DNA of 64,000 bases, taken from the NCBI RefSeq assembly GCF_001690275.1, contig NZ_LZGW01000052.1:62001-126000 (forward strand), given 5' to 3'. Within the stretch, counting starts at the first letter, position 1; each line of letters starts with the position of its first letter. The notes below the pieces were generated by a model. That model was given only the letters and a program-made list of their open reading frames with translations, did no database searches and had not been told where the DNA came from. Both the position numbers and the translations under genes were made by a program. This DNA comes from Gilliamella sp. WF3-4. GTDB lineage: Bacteria; Pseudomonadota; Gammaproteobacteria; Enterobacterales; Orbaceae. Of this stretch, positions 1-9,714 are shown piece by piece.

Positions 1-2663
1 TAGATGATTTTTCAACATCAATAAAGGGTAATGTAAAACAATATCAACTGTCAGCCAAAGGCAATATAAAGGGACAAGAACTAGCCAATACCAAGTTTGA
101 GATTGTGGGCACAGGAACCAACCAAGACGCAATGATAGAGCGTGCCAACATAAAATTACCGCATGGGGAAATTAATGTAGCGGGAAACATAAGTTGGCTA
201 CAAGCATTACAATGGAATACAAGCCTAAAGCTAAATAATGTCGATCTCACTAACGAGCTACCAAGTTATCCTATTCGATTAAATGGTCTATTAAAAACAA
301 CTGGTAAGCTTGAAGAGGGTAAATGGATAGTAAATTTATCCGATTTGCAGTTAAAAGGTAATATTAATCATGCTGATTTTTTCGCATCTGGTAGCATGTC
401 TAGTAATTTAGAAAATAAAATCTCTGCTAATAATCTTGTGATTAAATGGGGTAAAAATCAGATAGATTTAAATGGAGCGAACGATAAAGGCAACTTGTTA
501 GCAAAATTGAATCTTGAATCATTACCGCTATTAGTTGATGGTATGCAAGGATCTATTGCTGGAAATATAAAACTCAATGGCACATCTGATAATGCAATCG
601 TAGACACGAATTTAACCATTAATTCACTATCTTTCGATACAATAAAAATAGCTAAAGCCAATGTTACTGGCAAAGTGGAATATAAAAACCAAGCCAGTGG
701 CAACATGAAGTTAACGGCTCAAACAATAGAGCTACCTGGTCAAACAATCAAAAAAGCCAATATTGAACTATCTGGCAGTGAAAACCTTCATACTTTAACG
801 GTTGATATTGATGGTGAACCAGCATCATTAAAAACTTCGTTAATAGGAAAACTGAATAAAGCGCGTACAAAATGGAACGGAACGATTCCTCGTGCCCTAC
901 TACACTTAGGCAATAATAACAATTGGCAACTCACTAAATCAGTGGACTTATCTTATGATGTAGCCCATCAAGTGCCCAGTATTAATGCCCACTGTTGGAA
1001 TAATAATCAGTCAAGTATTTGTCTTGATAAACAATTATCATTAACTAATAATACCAATACAAGCATTACCTTAAAAGAGATTAATCTGTCTAAATTGCCC
1101 ATACCAACTGATGGTGAAACCAAACTTGCAGGTAATGTTAATGGTAAAGTCATCATACAATTTAATCATGATAGTATGCTACCATCAATCAAAGCCAATA
1201 TAACTAGCTCTGATGTTTATATTCAACAAATGCTTACCTCAAAAGCGCTGCCTCTACCTTTCGATCTTTTTAAAATAGAGGCTGAGTTTAATGAGCAACA
1301 AGCCAAACTCGATTGGCATTTTAGTTTAAATAAGCTAGGAAAAATCAATGGTAACCTTGTTATCACTGATCCGGTAAAACAAAAAAAATTAAGTGGTCAA
1401 TTAAATATCAATCAATTAGCTTTGGCAATTATTAATCCGTTATTGGATAGCAAAGATTACGCTAAAGGCGCTATTAATGGCACGGTTAAATTTTCTGGTT
1501 CACTAAATGATCCGTTACTAACTGGAAGTATTGGCTTAAAACATAGCGAAATAAAGTCAAGCCAATTACCCATTGATATTAAATCAGCCAAAGTTGATAT
1601 CAATTTCAATGGAAAATCATCCACATTAAAAGGTATGTTAACTACGCAAGCAGGCAATGTTAATATTAATGGTAATGCCAGTTGGAATACCTTTGACAAA
1701 TGGCAAGCTTCGTTAACCGTGAATGGAGCTGCTATGGAAGTTTCGGTGCCGCCAATGATTGTTATGACCATTGTTCCAGATATTAAAATCAATGCGACAC
1801 AAGACGAATTAACATTATTAGGCAAAGTTAACATACCAAAAGGGAAAATAACGGTTGAATCACTTCCGCCATCAAGCATTGATGTATCTCCTGATGAAGT
1901 CATGCTTGATACAAATCGAAAAGAAATTAAACCACAAAAATTTGGCATGAACATCTTTAGCCACCTTGAGATCAATATTGGAGATAAAGTCACTGTTGAT
2001 GCATTTGGGTTAAATGCCTCTCTTAAAGGTAATCTGATTGCGACACAAACCAATAAAGGACTTGATCTGCATGGAGAAGTGTTGATACCAACAGGTCGGT
2101 TCCACGCCTATGGGCAAGATTTAATTATTCATAAAGGCATTATCACATTCTCAGGATCGGCAGATCAAGCTAGGCTTGATATTGAAGCTATACGCAATCC
2201 TGAATCAATGGATAATAGCAATATCATGGCGGGAATTCGCGTTACAGGATCGTCTCAATCACCTAAAATTGAAATATTCTCAGACCCAGCTATGTCACAA
2301 CAAGAAGCCCTTTCCTACATAATTCGCGGTCAAGGGCTTGATAGCGCAGAACAAAGTGATAGCGACATGATGACAGCACTGCTAGTTGGTATTGGCACAG
2401 CAAAAACAGGTAAATATGTTGGCGATATCGGTAACCTATTTGGTATCAAAAATCTAACACTTGATACACAAGGCGCAGGCAATAGCTCTAAAGTTGTAGT
2501 TAGCGGTTATATATTACCTAATTTGCAACTCAAATATGGCGTTGGTATATTTGATTCATTAGCTACATTTACTTTACGTTATCGTTTAATGCCGAGCCTC
2601 TATTTAGAGGCTACATCAAGCTTAGCGCAAACATTAGATCTAATTTATCAATTTGATTTTTAA
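1..2663 (+). CDS. tamB: TamB, translocation and assembly module subunit (3' part)
   Basis: This is the C-terminal ~885 residues of TamB, the long inner-membrane-anchored beta-helical protein that spans the periplasm and works with TamA in outer-membrane protein assembly and lipid transfer. The frame is open to the left edge of the window (first full codon at position 3), so the start lies outside. The visible protein is made of repeated short beta-strand units rich in N, G, K and I (for example NGNLVITD and KLSGQLNINQ), as expected of the beta-taco fold. The C-terminal DUF490/TamB domain is present: SQSPKIEIFSDPAMSQQEAL, then SYIIRGQ, then a final strand-rich tail ending LIYQFDF with a terminal Phe. 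The gene is intact to its stop codon. tamA would be expected just upstream. Confidence 0.95.
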   Translation, partial: DDFSTSIKGNVKQYQLSAKGNIKGQELANTKFEIVGTGTNQDAMIERANIKLPHGEINVAGNISWLQALQWNTSLKLNNVDLTNELPSYPIRLNGLLKTTGKLEEGKWIVNLSDLQLKGNINHADFFASGSMSSNLENKISANNLVIKWGKNQIDLNGANDKGNLLAKLNLESLPLLVDGMQGSIAGNIKLNGTSDNAIVDTNLTINSLSFDTIKIAKANVTGKVEYKNQASGNMKLTAQTIELPGQTIKKANIELSGSENLHTLTVDIDGEPASLKTSLIGKLNKARTKWNGTIPRALLHLGNNNNWQLTKSVDLSYDVAHQVPSINAHCWNNNQSSICLDKQLSLTNNTNTSITLKEINLSKLPIPTDGETKLAGNVNGKVIIQFNHDSMLPSIKANITSSDVYIQQMLTSKALPLPFDLFKIEAEFNEQQAKLDWHFSLNKLGKINGNLVITDPVKQKKLSGQLNINQLALAIINPLLDSKDYAKGAINGTVKFSGSLNDPLLTGSIGLKHSEIKSSQLPIDIKSAKVDINFNGKSSTLKGMLTTQAGNVNINGNASWNTFDKWQASLTVNGAAMEVSVPPMIVMTIVPDIKINATQDELTLLGKVNIPKGKITVESLPPSSIDVSPDEVMLDTNRKEIKPQKFGMNIFSHLEINIGDKVTVDAFGLNASLKGNLIATQTNKGLDLHGEVLIPTGRFHAYGQDLIIHKGIITFSGSADQARLDIEAIRNPESMDNSNIMAGIRVTGSSQSPKIEIFSDPAMSQQEALSYIIRGQGLDSAEQSDSDMMTALLVGIGTAKTGKYVGDIGNLFGIKNLTLDTQGAGNSSKVVVSGYILPNLQLKYGVGIFDSLATFTLRYRLMPSLYLEATSSLAQTLDLIYQFDF

Positions 2664-2690
2664 GCTGAATAAAATTTGAATAACCATTTT

Positions 2691-2715
2691 GCCTTGCCAA
2701 ACTCCTTGGCAAGGC
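2691..2715. terminator. 10-bp perfect hairpin between convergent tamB and mnmD
   Basis: GCCTTGCCAA, a 5-nt loop, then TTGGCAAGGC. It sits between the converging tamB and mnmD stops and overlaps the mnmD stop codon. The U-tract is poor on both strands, so termination may be weak or partly factor-dependent. Confidence 0.55.
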
Positions 2716-3428
2716 TACTTATCTTTATAACCAATTAACATTTCACGCTTAACCCCATACCCCTTACGTTTAAGCACGTTAAATCCTGCATTAAGCAAAT
2801 TTCGCCGCACAAATCCAGCCGCAGTAAAAGTGGCAAATGAGCCATTTAAGGCAGTTAATGCATAACAATCTTTAAATAAGGATTCTGTCCACATATCTGG
2901 ATTTTTTGCTGGCGAAAACCCATCAAAAAACCAAGCATCAACAAGTACCTTTTGTTTAGTTAAAAATGTCGAAAAATGGCTGATATCAGCATAACATATC
3001 GCTAAACTGACGTTATCAAACTGGCAAGAAGAGTTAATTAAACCGTTTTGAAGTCGCCTAGCTAACAAAAATAGGGGGTTATTTTTAGAAATCACACTAT
3101 CATGAACCTTTATTAATTCATCTAACGATAGTGGGTATTTTTCGATACTAAAAAAAGCAAGGTGTTTAAGTATATGTTCTGGGTTGTGACGTCTAAAATG
3201 CAAAAAAGATTGCCATAAGATCAAAAAGCTCAATCCAGAGCCAAAGCCTGTTTCGCCAACAACAAAGGTATCTTTGTTATGCTCAACAAAGCGTTGCTGT
3301 AAATTATTACCATCTATAAATACATACGTTGTTTCATCAACTGCGCCTTGCGTATTAAAATACACATCATCAAAATAAGTAGAAACAGGTATCTGATTTT
3401 CATCCCAAATAATAGTCGATTTATGCAT
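2715..3428 (-). CDS. mnmD: Stand-alone MnmD-type tRNA nm5U methyltransferase (MnmC N-terminal domain only)
   Basis: This 237-residue protein matches the SAM-dependent methyltransferase half of MnmC (DUF752), which converts nm5(s2)U34 to mnm5(s2)U34 in tRNA. Visible family features are the N-terminal VSTYFDDVYFN, the SAM-binding VGETGFGSGLSFL, VDAWFFDGFSPAKNPDMW, and the terminal FNVLKRKGYGVKREML. In enterobacterial MnmC this last motif leads into a ~400-residue FAD oxidase domain that makes nm5U from cmnm5U. Here a stop follows seven residues after KREML, and only ~50 bp separate it from tamB, so the oxidase half is absent rather than frameshifted. The start is supported by AAGGTGG upstream of ATG. 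It is transcribed divergently from plsC. Confidence 0.9.
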   Translation of the reverse strand: MHKSTIIWDENQIPVSTYFDDVYFNTQGAVDETTYVFIDGNNLQQRFVEHNKDTFVVGETGFGSGLSFLILWQSFLHFRRHNPEHILKHLAFFSIEKYPLSLDELIKVHDSVISKNNPLFLLARRLQNGLINSSCQFDNVSLAICYADISHFSTFLTKQKVLVDAWFFDGFSPAKNPDMWTESLFKDCYALTALNGSFATFTAAGFVRRNLLNAGFNVLKRKGYGVKREMLIGYKDK

Positions 3429-3515
3429 AAACCACCTTGAATAACTGTTTTTAACAAACTGTATATTAACTCAGATTATGTATATAATACGCCAAGTCAA
3501 CTTATGAGGTAAATT

Positions 3516-4247
3516 ATGGTATTTCTTTTTCGCTTAATTAGCGTTGTAATAATCGGTATTATCATTTGTGTCTTAGGCATCATTTTTTGCCTACTTAACC
3601 CAAGAAATCCCAAAAATGTAGCAAGATTTGCTCATTTGTTTGGGTTTGTCTTTAAACCCATAATGGGCATAAAAGTTGATACTCGCATCTATCCGGATAT
3701 TGATAAATTAGGTAGTTGCGTATATATCGCTAATCATCAAGATAATTACGATGTAATTGTAGCCGCTAATGTACTACAGCCCAAAACGGTTACCGTAGGT
3801 AAAAAAAGCTTAGCTTGGATTCCTTTTTTTGGGCAACTTTACTATCTTACAGGCAATATTCTTATTGATCGGGACAATAAATCAAAAGCGCGCAATACAA
3901 TCGGAAAAGTCGTCAATGAAATTAAGAAACGCGGTATATCTATCTGGATGTTTCCTGAAGGCACTCGTAGCCGTGGTCGAGGACTATTGCCATTTAAAAC
4001 AGGTGCATTTAAAGCAGCAATTGCTGCTGGTGTACCAATTGTGCCAATTTGTGTATCGCAAACCAATGACATTAAATTAAACCGTTTAAATAATGGCCAT
4101 ATGATTGTTGAAATGCTAGAACCAATTGAAACCAAAAATCTATGCAAAGAAGATGCTAGAGCATTAATGGAACAATGCTACACGAAGATGGCAAACAAAA
4201 TAGCACAAATAAATGATGAAGCAAAACAGTTGAACAATCAAAAATAA
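3516..4247 (+). CDS. plsC: 1-acyl-sn-glycerol-3-phosphate acyltransferase
   Basis: This 243-residue protein makes phosphatidic acid by transferring an acyl chain to the sn-2 position of lysophosphatidate at the inner membrane. It has an N-terminal hydrophobic segment (about residues 3-28), the acyltransferase HX4D motif in ANHQDNYD (about residue 72), the substrate-binding FPEGTRSRGRG (about residue 147), and VPIVPICVS near the C-terminal side. Length matches E. coli PlsC (245). The ATG is preceded by TTATGAGGTAA. cmoM starts 3 bp after its stop, so the two are probably cotranscribed. Confidence 0.95.
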   Translation: MVFLFRLISVVIIGIIICVLGIIFCLLNPRNPKNVARFAHLFGFVFKPIMGIKVDTRIYPDIDKLGSCVYIANHQDNYDVIVAANVLQPKTVTVGKKSLAWIPFFGQLYYLTGNILIDRDNKSKARNTIGKVVNEIKKRGISIWMFPEGTRSRGRGLLPFKTGAFKAAIAAGVPIVPICVSQTNDIKLNRLNNGHMIVEMLEPIETKNLCKEDARALMEQCYTKMANKIAQINDEAKQLNNQK

Positions 4248-4250
4248 CTT

Positions 4251-5021
4251 ATGAATAAACAAGATCGCAATTTTGATGATATCAGCAACAAGTTTGCACA
4301 AAACATTTATGGCACAACCAAAGGTAAAATTCGCGAAGCGATAGTTTGGCAAACACTAGAAGAGATCCTAGCAACCTACCCACCTAATAGGCCACTCACC
4401 ATACTTGATGCGGGCGGAGGGCAAGGTCAAATTGCCTGCCGTCTTGCAAAACTTGGGCATCAAGTCACACTTTGCGATATCTCAGAACAAATGTTAGCAC
4501 TTGCTAAACAAAAAGCACAGATAGAAAACGTAAAGATAAATTGTCTTTGCTGCCCGATTCAGCAGCTTGATAGCTTAATTAACCAACCTTTTGATTTAGT
4601 TATTTGTCATGCTGTATTAGAATGGATCGCTGAACCAATTGCGTTATTAAAAGCATTAAAAAAACATCTTAAACCCGATGGCTACTTATCGTTAATGTTT
4701 TATAACTATCATGCCCTTTTATTTAAAACTGTCACATTAGGTAATTTTGGCTATACACAAGCAGGTTTAGCTAAGCGCAAAAAAAAGACGCTTTCGCCCG
4801 ATTTTCCAAGAGAACCCATTGATGTATATCAATGGCTTAATCAAATCGATTTTACCATCCTACAAAAAACAGGCATTCGTATTTTCCACGACTATCTTGC
4901 CAATAAAGCCAAAGCAGAAACTCACTTTGAGCAACTATTAGAACTTGAACAAAAGTACTGCCAAACTGAGCCTTATCTTAATTTGGCCAGATATATTTTA
5001 GTTACAGCAAAATTAAGATAA
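4251..5021 (+). CDS. cmoM: tRNA cmo5U methyltransferase CmoM (SmtA family)
   Basis: A 256-residue class I SAM methyltransferase with motif I LDAGGGQGQIACRLAKLGH (about residues 49-67), the acidic post-I motif CDISEQML, and DLVICHAVLEWI. Length and motifs match E. coli CmoM (261), which methylates 5-carboxymethoxyuridine at the wobble position to mcmo5U. It follows plsC by 3 bp. A generic SmtA-like methyltransferase is the alternative, but the N-terminal FDDISNKFAQNIYGTTKGKIRE is typical of CmoM. Confidence 0.9.
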   Translation: MNKQDRNFDDISNKFAQNIYGTTKGKIREAIVWQTLEEILATYPPNRPLTILDAGGGQGQIACRLAKLGHQVTLCDISEQMLALAKQKAQIENVKINCLCCPIQQLDSLINQPFDLVICHAVLEWIAEPIALLKALKKHLKPDGYLSLMFYNYHALLFKTVTLGNFGYTQAGLAKRKKKTLSPDFPREPIDVYQWLNQIDFTILQKTGIRIFHDYLANKAKAETHFEQLLELEQKYCQTEPYLNLARYILVTAKLR

Positions 5022-5131
5022 TTTTATAAATAGTCTGGCTTTCATTCACGTTTTTTTAAATGATTACTCGAAAATTTTGCCATAAATCGGTATCATAAGC
5101 GGATTGATTTTATTGGTTAAGGAAAATAAAC

Positions 5132-6058
5132 ATGATCGTGGTAACAGGCGGCGCTGGATTTATTGGTAGTAATATTGTTAAAGGTTTAAACGACCAAGGA
5201 TATAAAAACATCTTGGTTGTTGATGATTTAACTGATGGCACAAAATTTGCCAATTTGACTGATTTAGATATTGCTGATTATATGGATAAAGATGAATTTA
5301 TTACAGCCATTATCAGTCATGAAGATCTTGATATTGATGTCATATTTCACCAAGGTGCTTGTTCATCAACCACTGAATGGAATGGCAAGTTTATGATGGA
5401 AAATAACTACGACTATTCCAAAGATTTATTGCATTACTGCTTAGACTTCAACATTCCATTTTTGTATGCTTCATCTGCCGCCACTTATGGCGGGCGCAGT
5501 GATAACTTTATTGAAGATCGCGCTTATGAAAAACCATTAAATGTCTATGGGTATTCTAAATTCTTGTTTGATCAGTATGTAAGAGGTCTATTACCACAAG
5601 CTAACTCGCCAGTTTGCGGATTCCGTTATTTTAATGTCTATGGACCTCGCGAATCACATAAAGGCAGTATGGCCAGTGTCGCATTTCATTTAAATGAACA
5701 AATTAATAAAGGCGAAAAACCGAAACTATTTACTGGTAGCGATAATTTTAAACGTGACTTTATTTACGTCAGTGATGTGGTTGAGGTCAATTTATGGTTT
5801 TGGAAAAATAAAATCTCGGGGATTTATAACTGTGGAACAGGCCGAGCAGAATCATTCCAAGCTGTTGCCGATGCAGTGCTTAATTACCATAAAAAAGATG
5901 AAATTGATTATGTTCCTTTTCCTGAACACCTAAAAGGACGCTATCAAAGCTATACGCAGGCTGACTTAACTAAATTTAGGCAGACAAAATGCCCAATCGA
6001 GTTTAAAACTGTTGCAGAAGGCACCGCAGAATATATGAAATGGCTCAATGAGCAATAA
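5132..6058 (+). CDS. hldD: ADP-L-glycero-D-manno-heptose 6-epimerase
   Basis: A 308-residue extended SDR epimerase that completes synthesis of ADP-L-glycero-beta-D-manno-heptose for the LPS inner core. Visible are the NADP-binding [11 protein letters not shown] at the N-terminus, the [11 protein letters not shown] segment typical of HldD, the catalytic [10 protein letters not shown] (YxxxK), and [11 protein letters not shown]. The C-terminal half has [28 protein letters not shown] precedes the ATG. It leads a cluster with waaF (16 bp downstream) and waaC, and 110 bp separate it from cmoM, which leaves room for its own promoter. Confidence 0.97.
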   Translation: MIVVTGGAGFIGSNIVKGLNDQGYKNILVVDDLTDGTKFANLTDLDIADYMDKDEFITAIISHEDLDIDVIFHQGACSSTTEWNGKFMMENNYDYSKDLLHYCLDFNIPFLYASSAATYGGRSDNFIEDRAYEKPLNVYGYSKFLFDQYVRGLLPQANSPVCGFRYFNVYGPRESHKGSMASVAFHLNEQINKGEKPKLFTGSDNFKRDFIYVSDVVEVNLWFWKNKISGIYNCGTGRAESFQAVADAVLNYHKKDEIDYVPFPEHLKGRYQSYTQADLTKFRQTKCPIEFKTVAEGTAEYMKWLNEQ

Positions 6059-6073
6059 AAAGGATCTGATTAA

Positions 6074-7123
6074 ATGAAAACACTCATTATCGGCCCTTCA
6101 TGGGTTGGCGATATGATGATGTCGCAAAGCCTATATCGTACATTAAAACAACTTGATCCCAGTAACGAAATTGATGTGCTTGCACCAGCTTGGTGCTCTG
6201 CACTATTAAATAGAATGCCAGAGGTGAATCAAGCAATTACAATGCCATTGGGTCATGGTGAGTTTGCTTTAACAAAACGTCGTGAGATAGCTAAATCACT
6301 GCGAAATAATCATTATGATCAGGCCATTGTATTGCCTAATTCATTCAAGTCAGCATTGATACCTTTTTTTGCAAAAATTCCTAAACGCACTGGTTGGAAA
6401 GGCGAAATGCGCTATGGAATATTAAACGACTTACGTAAACTTGATAAACAAGCTTTTCCATTAATGGTTGAACGCTATATTGCGCTTGCTTATCCTAAAG
6501 ATCAAATTCATTCAGCTTCCGATTTACCTCATCCGCTATTGTGGCCAAAGCTCAATGTCAAGCAGGATGAAATAACTCAAGTTCTATCAACCTTTTCAAT
6601 AACTCAAGAAGAGCCTTTAATTGGTTTTTGCCCTGGTGCTGAATTTGGACCTGCCAAACGTTGGCCTGATTATCATTACGCTACACTTGCCGATATGCTT
6701 GTTAAACAGCATGCCAAAATTATTATTTTTGGTTCAGCAAATGATAAAAATGTAGGTGAACAAATTATGGCAAAAATGACCTATGCAAATAAATGCATTA
6801 ATTTGGCTGGTCAAACTCAATTAGAACAAGCCGTTAGTTTAATTGCAGCTTGTAAAGCAATTGTGACTAACGATTCTGGATTAATGCATGTGGCAGCTGC
6901 GTTAAATAAACCATTGGTGGCTCTTTATGGGCCAAGTAGCCCTGATTTTACTCCGCCGCTATCAGATAAGGCAGAAATTATCCGTTTAATGACTGGATAC
7001 CATCGTGTTCGTAGAGGTGATACCGAGCAAGGTTATCATCAAAGTTTAATTGATATTAAGCCAGATAGTGTTTTTGAAACATTAATGAATCTTATTATGC
7101 GTTGTCAAAAGAGTAATGAATAA
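6074..7123 (+). CDS. waaF: ADP-heptose:LPS heptosyltransferase II
   Basis: A 349-residue glycosyltransferase family 9 enzyme that adds the second heptose to the inner core of lipopolysaccharide. Seen are the N-terminal LIIGPSWVGDMMMSQSLYR, GFCPGAEFGPAKRWP (nucleotide-sugar binding), and VTNDSGLMHVAAALNKPLVALYGPSSP in the C-terminal Rossmann domain. Length equals the E. coli enzyme (348). AAAAGGATCTG precedes the start. Its stop TAA overlaps the waaC ATG by one base (TAATG), which suggests translational coupling. Confidence 0.96.
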   Translation: MKTLIIGPSWVGDMMMSQSLYRTLKQLDPSNEIDVLAPAWCSALLNRMPEVNQAITMPLGHGEFALTKRREIAKSLRNNHYDQAIVLPNSFKSALIPFFAKIPKRTGWKGEMRYGILNDLRKLDKQAFPLMVERYIALAYPKDQIHSASDLPHPLLWPKLNVKQDEITQVLSTFSITQEEPLIGFCPGAEFGPAKRWPDYHYATLADMLVKQHAKIIIFGSANDKNVGEQIMAKMTYANKCINLAGQTQLEQAVSLIAACKAIVTNDSGLMHVAAALNKPLVALYGPSSPDFTPPLSDKAEIIRLMTGYHRVRRGDTEQGYHQSLIDIKPDSVFETLMNLIMRCQKSNE

Positions 7124-8085
7124 TGCGTGCATTAATTGTTAAAACATCTTCAATGGGTGATGTACTACATACATTACCAGCTTTGACCGATGCAGCCAAT
7201 AGCTTATCTAACATCACATTTGATTGGGTAGTTGAAGAAAATTTTACTCAAATACCTAGCTGGCATTTTGCCGTCGATAGAGTAATTCCTGTTGCGATAA
7301 GACGTTGGCGAAAAAATTGGTTTGCTAAAAATGTTCGTCAAGAACGCCATAAATTTATCCAAACACTTAGCCAGCAAGAATATGATTGTATAATTGATGC
7401 ACAAGGGTTAATTAAGAGTGCTTTTTTAATCACACGCAAAGCACGTGGTATTAAACATGGTTTAGATCGAAAAAGCATAAAAGAACCTATTGCAAGTTGG
7501 TTTTATGATGTAAAACACCGCATACCGAAACAAATGCATGCTATTGAGCGCATTAGATTGTTGTTTGCACAAAGCCTACAATACAAACAGCCTGACTCAA
7601 TTGGTGATTATGCAATTGCTCAACATTTTTTATCTTCATTACCAGATGATAATCAGCAATACTTGATTTTTTTACACGCAACAACGCGAGATGAAAAGCA
7701 TTGGAGTGAAGAAGCCTGGCGAAATTTGATCAAACTGATTGAACCAACAGGCTTAAAAATAAAATTACCTTGGGGAGCGCCACATGAGCAAGCGCGAGCA
7801 ATCCGGCTAGCTCAAGGATTTAAACACGTCGAAGTACTCCCCAAACTATCACTTTCCGACATAGCAACCATTATTGCTGGGGCAAAAGCAGTGGTTTCAG
7901 TAGACACCGGATTAAGCCATCTAACCGCAGCATTAGATCGCCCAAATATCACTTTATTTGGTGAAACTGATCCAAAGTTGATTGGTGGTTATGGAAAAAA
8001 CCAATTTAGCATTATCTCAAACGAAAAAATGATGCAAACTATTCAAGCCGAGCAAGTTTACCAACAATTGGCTAATTTTTTATAA
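7123..8085 (+). CDS. waaC: ADP-heptose:LPS heptosyltransferase I
   Basis: A 320-residue GT9 enzyme that transfers the first heptose onto Kdo2-lipid A. Visible motifs are LIVKTSSMGDVLHTLPALTD at the N-terminus, CIIDAQGLIKSA, FLHATTRDEKHW, and the C-terminal SVDTGLSHLTAALDRPNI and FGETDPKLIGGYG. Length matches E. coli WaaC (319). It is translationally coupled to waaF. No O-antigen ligase or outer-core genes follow, so the outer core must be encoded elsewhere or be short. Confidence 0.96.
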   Translation: MRALIVKTSSMGDVLHTLPALTDAANSLSNITFDWVVEENFTQIPSWHFAVDRVIPVAIRRWRKNWFAKNVRQERHKFIQTLSQQEYDCIIDAQGLIKSAFLITRKARGIKHGLDRKSIKEPIASWFYDVKHRIPKQMHAIERIRLLFAQSLQYKQPDSIGDYAIAQHFLSSLPDDNQQYLIFLHATTRDEKHWSEEAWRNLIKLIEPTGLKIKLPWGAPHEQARAIRLAQGFKHVEVLPKLSLSDIATIIAGAKAVVSVDTGLSHLTAALDRPNITLFGETDPKLIGGYGKNQFSIISNEKMMQTIQAEQVYQQLANFL

Positions 8086-8108
8086 CGGCACCTCAAGGAG
8101 CGAATTTA

Positions 8109-8309
8109 ATGAAAAAATATAGCGATCTTATTTATGAAAAATACGCACAAATTGGCAGTAATGATCTCGGTTATATTGAAGATGCCTTAGGTGCTGTCAT
8201 GCAAGTGTTAAATGAAGTTGTGCTTAACGACCTTGTACCACAAGAACTAAAAGATAAAGCTGCTTATGCAGCAGCTAATTTATTGATTAGTGACTTTGAT
8301 GTTAAATAG
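8109..8309 (+). CDS. Small acidic all-helical protein, unknown
   Basis: A 66-residue protein without signal peptide or membrane segment. Composition is acidic and predicted helical (KYSDLIYEKYAQIG, IEDALGAVMQVLNEVVLNDL, LKDKAAYAAANLLI). A strong ribosome-binding site, AAGGAG, lies 9 bp before the ATG, and it follows waaC by 23 bp, so it is probably the last gene of the hldD operon. Its stop overlaps the end of the convergent sensor kinase gene by 8 bp. I do not recognise the family with confidence. Confidence 0.7.
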   Translation: MKKYSDLIYEKYAQIGSNDLGYIEDALGAVMQVLNEVVLNDLVPQELKDKAAYAAANLLISDFDVK

Positions 8310-9714
8310 CAGTTGGTAAATTGATAATAAAGCGTGTCGATTGCTCGTCAGATTCGGCAGAAATCGTACCTTTATGCGTTTCAATAATAGATTTAACTAT
8401 CGCAAGCCCTATTCCAGTGCCCGCGCTATCATTTCCGTTACGATGGCGTGATTCCTCAACGCGATAAAATCGGTCAAAAAGATGTGGCAAATGCTTACTG
8501 TCAATTTTTTTACCTGGGTTAGAAATAACAATTTGCACACGTTTTTCATTCACTTGCTTTAATGTTATGCTTATTACCTGATTTTCTGGAGTATAACGAA
8601 TAGCATTAGATAAAATATTACTGATTGCTCGTCCCAACATCATTTTATCACCTTGAATATGAGAACAGTTACCATCAAGGTTGAAAGTGATATTTTTCTC
8701 GTCAGTCAGTGGCTCAAAATACTCACACATTAATGTGATCATATTATGTAAATCAATATCAATTAAATTAGGCACCAATTGGCGATTATCTGCTTGAGCC
8801 AAAAACAGCATATCGGAAATCATCTGTGACATTTTTTCATATTCTTCCAAATTAGAGTATAAAATCTCACGATATTCATCTGTCGTTCTAGCATTATTGA
8901 GCACAATTTGCGTTTGAGTAGTTAGATTAGTAATTGGAGTTCGCATTTCATGGGCAATATCTGCTGTAAAATTGCGTTGCCGATGAAACACATCCTCCAT
9001 ACGATTAAGCATATCATTAAATGCTTTGACCAAACTCACGTATTTAATTGGCACTAAAGAAGTGGGTATGCGGTAATTCAAACTTTTAAGGTTAATTTTT
9101 TCAATCTTTTTAATCAATCGATTAATCGGTTTTTGGGTAAAATAGATACTAATAAAAGAACCAATTAATACCAAAATACAAGCAATACCAATAAGTAAAC
9201 CTAAACCGTCACGTAAACGTCGAATGAATTCAATCTGTAGATCACGGCCAATAGCAACGATTGTGGTATAGTGCTTGCCATTTTCAATGGCAACATATGA
9301 GGCCGCAACTCGATATGATGATTTGTCTTGATTCCAAATATCTGTCCCGTGATTTTCAACAATGTTATCAAAATCAATTTGAGTTTTAGCAAAAGCCAGA
9401 TTGGGTCCACGGGTTCGGTAAACTATTTTTCCCTGCTCATCAATAATATAAACAAATAACCGATGGTGCCCTGTCAAAATTAATAACAAATTTTGAATAA
9501 ACTCATCACGGTTCTCGTCGGGAGAATAATAAACAAGCTCACGCTCAATAGAGTCAATAACCGAATTAAGTTCGGACACATTTTGCTGAATTGAAAGTTT
9601 TTCAAAAGAACGTTCAATTAGAAAGCTGAAGCAATAAAGTAAACCACACGTTATTAAACAAACAATAAGAGGCAAACGCAATGAGATTAACTTATTCGGG
9701 TTCATCCAAGACAT
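8302..9714 (-). CDS. cusS: Heavy-metal-type sensor histidine kinase (CusS-like)
   Basis: A 470-residue membrane sensor kinase. There is an N-terminal transmembrane segment (about residues 11-33), a ~140-residue periplasmic sensor, a second membrane segment (about 175-195), then HAMP, the H-box [16 protein letters not shown] with phosphoacceptor His, the N-box [15 protein letters not shown]-box [12 protein letters not shown] and G-box [12 protein letters not shown]. Architecture and length match CusS/CopS. Its start overlaps the end of the regulator gene by 23 bp, giving the usual RR-HK operon. No copper or silver efflux genes are adjacent, so the signal is inferred only from family. Confidence 0.88.
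   Translation of the reverse strand: MSWMNPNKLISLRLPLIVCLITCGLLYCFSFLIERSFEKLSIQQNVSELNSVIDSIERELVYYSPDENRDEFIQNLLLILTGHHRLFVYIIDEQGKIVYRTRGPNLAFAKTQIDFDNIVENHGTDIWNQDKSSYRVAASYVAIENGKHYTTIVAIGRDLQIEFIRRLRDGLGLLIGIACILVLIGSFISIYFTQKPINRLIKKIEKINLKSLNYRIPTSLVPIKYVSLVKAFNDMLNRMEDVFHRQRNFTADIAHEMRTPITNLTTQTQIVLNNARTTDEYREILYSNLEEYEKMSQMISDMLFLAQADNRQLVPNLIDIDLHNMITLMCEYFEPLTDEKNITFNLDGNCSHIQGDKMMLGRAISNILSNAIRYTPENQVISITLKQVNEKRVQIVISNPGKKIDSKHLPHLFDRFYRVEESRHRNGNDSAGTGIGLAIVKSIIETHKGTISAESDEQSTRFIINLPTAI

Noticed and set aside
1457-2053. 198-codon frame antisense to tamB
   Set aside because: Antisense shadow of a well-supported gene; the residues have no domain pattern and no ribosome-binding site.
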